Positions 40,101 through 42,650 of a DNA stretch of 42,650 bases are shown piece after piece. Positions within the stretch are counted from its first letter, which is position 1. The number at the start of each line of letters is the position of its first letter. Location of the stretch: positions 1 through 42,650 of IMG/VR virus record IMGVR_UViG_3300008107_000527. One strand, 5' to 3'. The stretch is from a virus. A program made the translations under genes and the position numbers. The notes beneath the pieces were generated by a model. The model was not told where the DNA came from. It made no database searches and saw only the letters and a list, made by a program, of their open reading frames with translations.

Positions 40101-42650
40101 GCTTCACGGGTTCCTCAGGCACTTCTGGCACATCAGGAACCTCTGGCACCAGTGGCTACTCTGGCTTCACTGGCGTCAGTGGCTACTCAGGTTACTCTGG
40201 TACTTCTGGCACCTCAGGAACTTCTGGCACCAGTGGCTACTCTGGCTTCACCGGCGTCAGTGGTTATTCCGGCTACTCTGGAACCAGTGGAACGTCTGGC
40301 ACCTCTGGCTTCACTGGAGCCTCTGGCACCTCTGGCTTCTCAGGCACTTCAGGAACCTCTGGCTTTAGCGGCACCTCTGGCTTCTCAGGTACCAGTGGCT
40401 ACTCTGGCTTAACCGGTGTCAGTGGCTACTCAGGTTACTCTGGCATCTCTGGCTTTACTGGGGCCTCTGGTGTCAGTGGCTACTCTGGCTTCTCTGGTGT
40501 CAGTGGCTACTCTGGCTACTCAGGAACCTCTGGCTTTAGCGGCACCTCTGGCTTCTCAGGCACCTCTGGCTTTAGTGGCACCTCTGGCTTCTCAGGAACC
40601 TCTGGTGTCTCTGGCACCAGTGGCTACTCTGGATATTCTGGTAGTGGCACCTCTGGCTTTAGCGGCACCTCTGGCTTTAGTGGCACCTCTGGCTTCTCAG
40701 GCACCTCTGGCTTTAGTGGCACTTCTGGCGCCAGTGGCACCAGCGGCTTCTCTGGAACGTCTGGCACCAGTGGCGCCTCTGGCACCAGTGGCTACTCTGG
40801 TTTTACTGGCGTCAGTGGCTACTCTGGCTACTCTGGCATCTCTGGCTTTACTGGCGCCTCTGGTACTAGTGGCTACTCTGGCTTCACTGGTGTCAGTGGC
40901 TACTCTGGTTATTCTGGCACCTCTGGCTTTACGGGTGCTTCTGGTACCTCTGGCTTCTCCGGCACTTCTGGCGCCAGTGGCACCTCTGGTTTTAGTGGCA
41001 CTTCTGGCACCAGTGGCTACTCTGGTTTTACTGGCGTCAGTGGCTACTCTGGCTACTCAGGAACCTCTGGTTTTAGTGGCACTTCTGGCACTAGTGGCTA
41101 CTCTGGCTTCACTGGTGTCAGTGGCTACTCTGGCTATTCTGGTACAAGTGGAACGTCTGGCTTCTCAGGCACTTCAGGAACCTCTGGCTTTAGCGGCACC
41201 TCTGGCTTCACTGGAGCTTCTGGCACTAGTGGTTTCACTGGCGTCAGTGGCTACTCTGGGTATTCTGGCGTTAAAGGTGCCACGGGCCCTATTGGCCCTA
41301 TCGGCCCTATCGGTGCCCAAGGTCTTCAAGGTCCTATTGGACCTATTGGACCTCAAGGTGTCTCCGGCACTAGTGGCTACTCTGGGTATTCTGGTACCAG
41401 CGGAACCTCTGGCTTCTCTGGTACTTCTGGCACCTCTGGCACCTCTGGCACCAGCGGTTTCAGTGGTACTAGTGGCTTCTCTGGCATCTCTGGCTTTACT
41501 GGCGCCTCTGGCACCAGTGGCTACTCTGGCTTCACTGGCGTCAGTGGCTACTCTGGCTATTCTGGCGTCTCTGGCTTCACTGGAGCCTCTGGCACCAGTG
41601 GCTACTCTGGCTTTACAGGTGTCAGTGGCTACTCTGGCTACTCAGGCACCTCTGGCTTCACTGGAGCCTCTGGCACCTCTGGCTTCACTGGAGCCTCTGG
41701 CACCTCTGGCTTCTCTGGTACTTCTGGCACCTCTGGCTTCTCCGGCACTTCTGGCGCCAGTGGCACCTCCGGCTTTACTGGCACTTCAGGTACCTCTGGC
41801 TTTACAGGCGTCAGTGGCTACTCGGGTTATTCTGGAGTCAAAGGCGCTACAGGTCCCATAGGTCCTATCGGCCCTATTGGCGCCCAAGGTCTTCAAGGTC
41901 CAATTGGTCCTATTGGTCCCATTGGACCTCAAGGTGCCTCTGGCACCAGTGGCTTCTCTGGTACTTCTGGCACCTCTGGATTTACAGGCGCCTCTGGTAC
42001 CAGTGGCTACTCTGGCTTCACTGGTGTCAGTGGTTATTCTGGCTATTCCGGCACCTCAGGAACTAGCGGTACTTCTGGCACCAGTGGCTACTCTGGCTTC
42101 ACTGGCATCAGTGGCTACTCTGGTTATTCTGGTACTTCTGGCACCTCTGGCTTCACTGGCGCCTCTGGAACCTCTGGTTTCACTGGTGCTAGTGGCACCT
42201 CTGGCTTCACTGGGGCCTCTGGCACCAGTGGCTTCTCAGGAACATCCGGAACCTCTGGTGTCAAAGGTTCTACTGGTCCTATCGGGCCCATTGGTCCTAC
42301 TGGACTTCAAGGTCCTCAGGGCCCTATCGGTCCTATTGGCCCTATTGGTCCTATCGGCCCTATTGGCCTTCAAGGTCCCATTGGCCCTATTGGCCCTATT
42401 GGTGCCCAAGGCCTTCAAGGTCCAATTGGCCCTATTGGCCTTCAAGGTCCTATCGGCCCTATTGGTCCTATTGGCGCCCAAGGCATATCTGGCGTCAGTG
42501 GCTACTCTGGGTATTCTGGTGTTAAAGGTGCTACAGGACCCATCGGTCCTATCGGCCCTATTGGCCTTCAAGGTCCCACTGGCCCTATCGGCCCTATCGG
42601 CCTTCAAGGCCCTACGGGTCCCATTGGCCCTATCGGCCTTCAAGGACCCA
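37115..42650 (+). CDS. Giant collagen-like fiber protein, runs off window end (at least 1845 aa)
   Basis: ATG 37115 ([18 protein letters not shown]) opens a frame that stays open to the last base. Residues about 16-733 are almost unbroken Gly-X-Ser/Thr triplets (units such as [18 protein letters not shown]). Residues about 734-907 are a beta-rich globular domain ([43 protein letters not shown]). Then collagen-like triplets resume, now with [10 protein letters not shown] units and blocks of true collagen character ([15 protein letters not shown] at 41267-41358, 41834-41936, 42257-42481 and from 42518). The protein is presumably a long trimeric tail fiber, with its C-terminal head beyond the window. 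Confidence 0.85.
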   Translation, partial: MPPVNFSAVRVRASSGYSGISGYSGYSGFTGVSGYSGYSGYSGSGVSGYSGFSGTSGVSGYSGYSGFTGVSGYSGYSGDSGYSGVSGFSGYSGFTGVSGYSGYSGYSGDSGYSGYSGDSGYSGFTGVSGYSGYSGYSGDSGYSGFTGVSGYSGYSGYSGDSGYSGTSGFSGYSGFTGVSGYSGYSGYSGDSGYSGFTGVSGYSGDSGYSGFTGVSGYSGYSGYSGDSGYSGYSGFTGVSGYSGYSGYSGDSGYSGFTGVSGYSGYSGDSGFSGTSGYSGFTGVSGYSGYSGYSGDSGYSGFSGTSGFSGYSGYSGTSGFTGVSGYSGTSGFTGYSGFTGVSGYSGYSGDSGFSGTSGYSGFTGVSGYSGYSGDSGFSGTSGTSGTSGYSGFTGVSGYSGYSGDSGYSGFTGVSGYSGYSGYSGDSGHSGTSGTSGYSGFTGVSGYSGYSGYSGDSGYSGFTGVSGYSGYSGDSGYSGFTGVSGYSGYSGHSGDSGYSGTSGYSGYTGVSGYSGYSGFSGVSGTSGTSGYSGFTGVSGYSGYSGTSGFTGYSGFTGVSGYSGYSGESGFSGTSGTSGTSGYSGFTGVSGYSGYSGDSGTSGTSGYSGFTGVSGYSGYSGYSGFSGTSGTSGYSGFTGVSGYSGYSGDSGFSGTSGTSGYSGFTGVSGYSGYSGTSGTSGTSGYSGFTGVSGYSGYSGTSGTSGTSGTSGYSGTSGYSGFSGVSGFSGYSGYSGLPGNSSGLVYYLNSSINESPYKQLGLTGDGLPESAVTATIPGNSIATVESYKTVAGSPGVTTIPAGFWSFYLHVSKSSSTSQPIYVYVEVYKRNGGGTETLLFTTDPGEITAITSAISMVITDTYVPGFPLNITDTLVAKVIADNQNSSPHGVTLYSEGTTHYSYTVTSLGVPSISGYSGYSGFTGTSGYSGYSGTSGFTGTSGYSGFTGVSGYSGYSGISGFTGASGTSGYSGFTGVSGYSGYSGTSGTSGFSGTSGFSGTSGFTGSSGTSGTSGTSGTSGYSGFTGVSGYSGYSGTSGTSGTSGTSGYSGFTGVSGYSGYSGTSGTSGTSGFTGASGTSGFSGTSGTSGFSGTSGFSGTSGYSGLTGVSGYSGYSGISGFTGASGVSGYSGFSGVSGYSGYSGTSGFSGTSGFSGTSGFSGTSGFSGTSGVSGTSGYSGYSGSGTSGFSGTSGFSGTSGFSGTSGFSGTSGASGTSGFSGTSGTSGASGTSGYSGFTGVSGYSGYSGISGFTGASGTSGYSGFTGVSGYSGYSGTSGFTGASGTSGFSGTSGASGTSGFSGTSGTSGYSGFTGVSGYSGYSGTSGFSGTSGTSGYSGFTGVSGYSGYSGTSGTSGFSGTSGTSGFSGTSGFTGASGTSGFTGVSGYSGYSGVKGATGPIGPIGPIGAQGLQGPIGPIGPQGVSGTSGYSGYSGTSGTSGFSGTSGTSGTSGTSGFSGTSGFSGISGFTGASGTSGYSGFTGVSGYSGYSGVSGFTGASGTSGYSGFTGVSGYSGYSGTSGFTGASGTSGFTGASGTSGFSGTSGTSGFSGTSGASGTSGFTGTSGTSGFTGVSGYSGYSGVKGATGPIGPIGPIGAQGLQGPIGPIGPIGPQGASGTSGFSGTSGTSGFTGASGTSGYSGFTGVSGYSGYSGTSGTSGTSGTSGYSGFTGISGYSGYSGTSGTSGFTGASGTSGFTGASGTSGFTGASGTSGFSGTSGTSGVKGSTGPIGPIGPTGLQGPQGPIGPIGPIGPIGPIGLQGPIGPIGPIGAQGLQGPIGPIGLQGPIGPIGPIGAQGISGVSGYSGYSGVKGATGPIGPIGPIGLQGPTGPIGPIGLQGPTGPIGPIGLQGP
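37160..39318 (+). repeat. First long Gly-X-Ser/Thr array (about 2.2 kb)
   Basis: Tandem 9-base units (GGC TAC TCT and variants) in higher-order blocks of roughly 45-63 bases, e.g. [15 protein letters not shown]. The array is imperfect, with many silent changes. All four other reading frames look artificially open here. Confidence 0.95.
39319..39838 (+). other. Globular insert within the giant fiber gene
   Basis: About 173 codons without Gly triplets interrupt the array. The coded text ([47 protein letters not shown]) looks like a jelly-roll beta domain. It could be a knob along the fiber or a trimerisation domain. Confidence 0.7.
39839..42650 (+). repeat. Second long collagen-like array (at least 2.8 kb)
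   Basis: Tandem Gly-X-Ser/Thr codons again, dominated by GTS, GFS, GFT, GAS and GYS triplets, with four interspersed Gly-Pro-Ile/Gln blocks from 41267 on. The array continues past the window end, so its true length is unknown. Confidence 0.95.

Noticed and set aside
37254-41861. Long plus-strand frames coding Ala/Leu/Val/Thr-rich proteins (about 697, 196 and 481 residues)
   Set aside because: They are out-of-frame readings of the Gly-X-Ser repeat; the frame from ATG 37115 encodes the natural collagen-like text and runs through the non-repeat domain at 39319-39838, which they do not.
42236-42643. Minus-strand frame coding Arg/Ala/Asn-rich protein
   Set aside because: It is the antisense reading of the Gly-Pro-Ile collagen block.

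Overview
The window is part of the genome of a large tailed phage with a contractile tail, broadly T4-like in its gene families. It encodes a gp5-like baseplate hub/spike, a probable tail-tube-fold protein, a gp20-like portal and a gp25-like baseplate wedge protein. The replication and repair genes include a zinc-finger/TOPRIM primase, a UvsW-type helicase, an SbcD/Mre11-type nuclease subunit and thymidylate synthase. No terminase, capsid, polymerase or tRNA gene is visible. Coding is extremely dense: genes sit in short blocks on both strands, mostly with 4-base ATGA overlaps, and strand switches are often only a few bases wide. Clear Shine-Dalgarno sequences are rare. The host cannot be named from the sequence.

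Layout. 1-3.7 kb: hub/spike (-), tube-like protein (+), a small gene (-), primase and a protein with two GroES-like domains (+), ending at a strong terminator. 3.8-6.6 kb: a Gly-rich protein with its own leader, the SbcD-like nuclease, a Nudix-like protein and two small genes. 6.6-10.9 kb (+): portal, a PKD/gp25 fusion, an HU-like protein and a short collagen-like fiber. 10.9-13.7 kb (-): tail-appendage proteins including a PA14 protein. 13.8-17.5 kb (+): a GT9-like glycosyltransferase, an FkbM-like methyltransferase and the UvsW-like helicase. 17.5-19.4 kb (-): two unknown genes and a AAA+ ATPase. 19.4-20.9 kb (+): an Ig/TIG-like protein, a probably frame-disrupted small gene and a thermonuclease. 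20.9-25.5 kb (-): a glycosyltransferase, thyA and a run of small unknown genes, several of them mutually related.

25.5-25.9 kb is the only sizeable stretch without a secure gene. It is rich in inverted repeats and carries one doubtful small membrane-protein ORF. From 25.9 kb to the window end a single + strand block encodes host-contact structures: a 2224-residue multidomain tail protein, a fiber-like protein, a three-part glycosyltransferase, the C-terminal half of a GT9 enzyme, a collagen-like fiber, and a very large collagen-like fiber that runs off the window (at least 1845 codons).

How it may fit together: the collagen-like fibers are built from Gly-X-Ser/Thr triplets and sit directly behind glycosyltransferase genes, with further sugar-transfer and methyltransferase genes elsewhere in the window. 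I infer that the phage may decorate its own Ser/Thr-rich fibers with sugars. This and the structured 25.5-25.9 kb segment are the two most interesting leads. All functional calls come from reading motifs by eye; no database search was possible.
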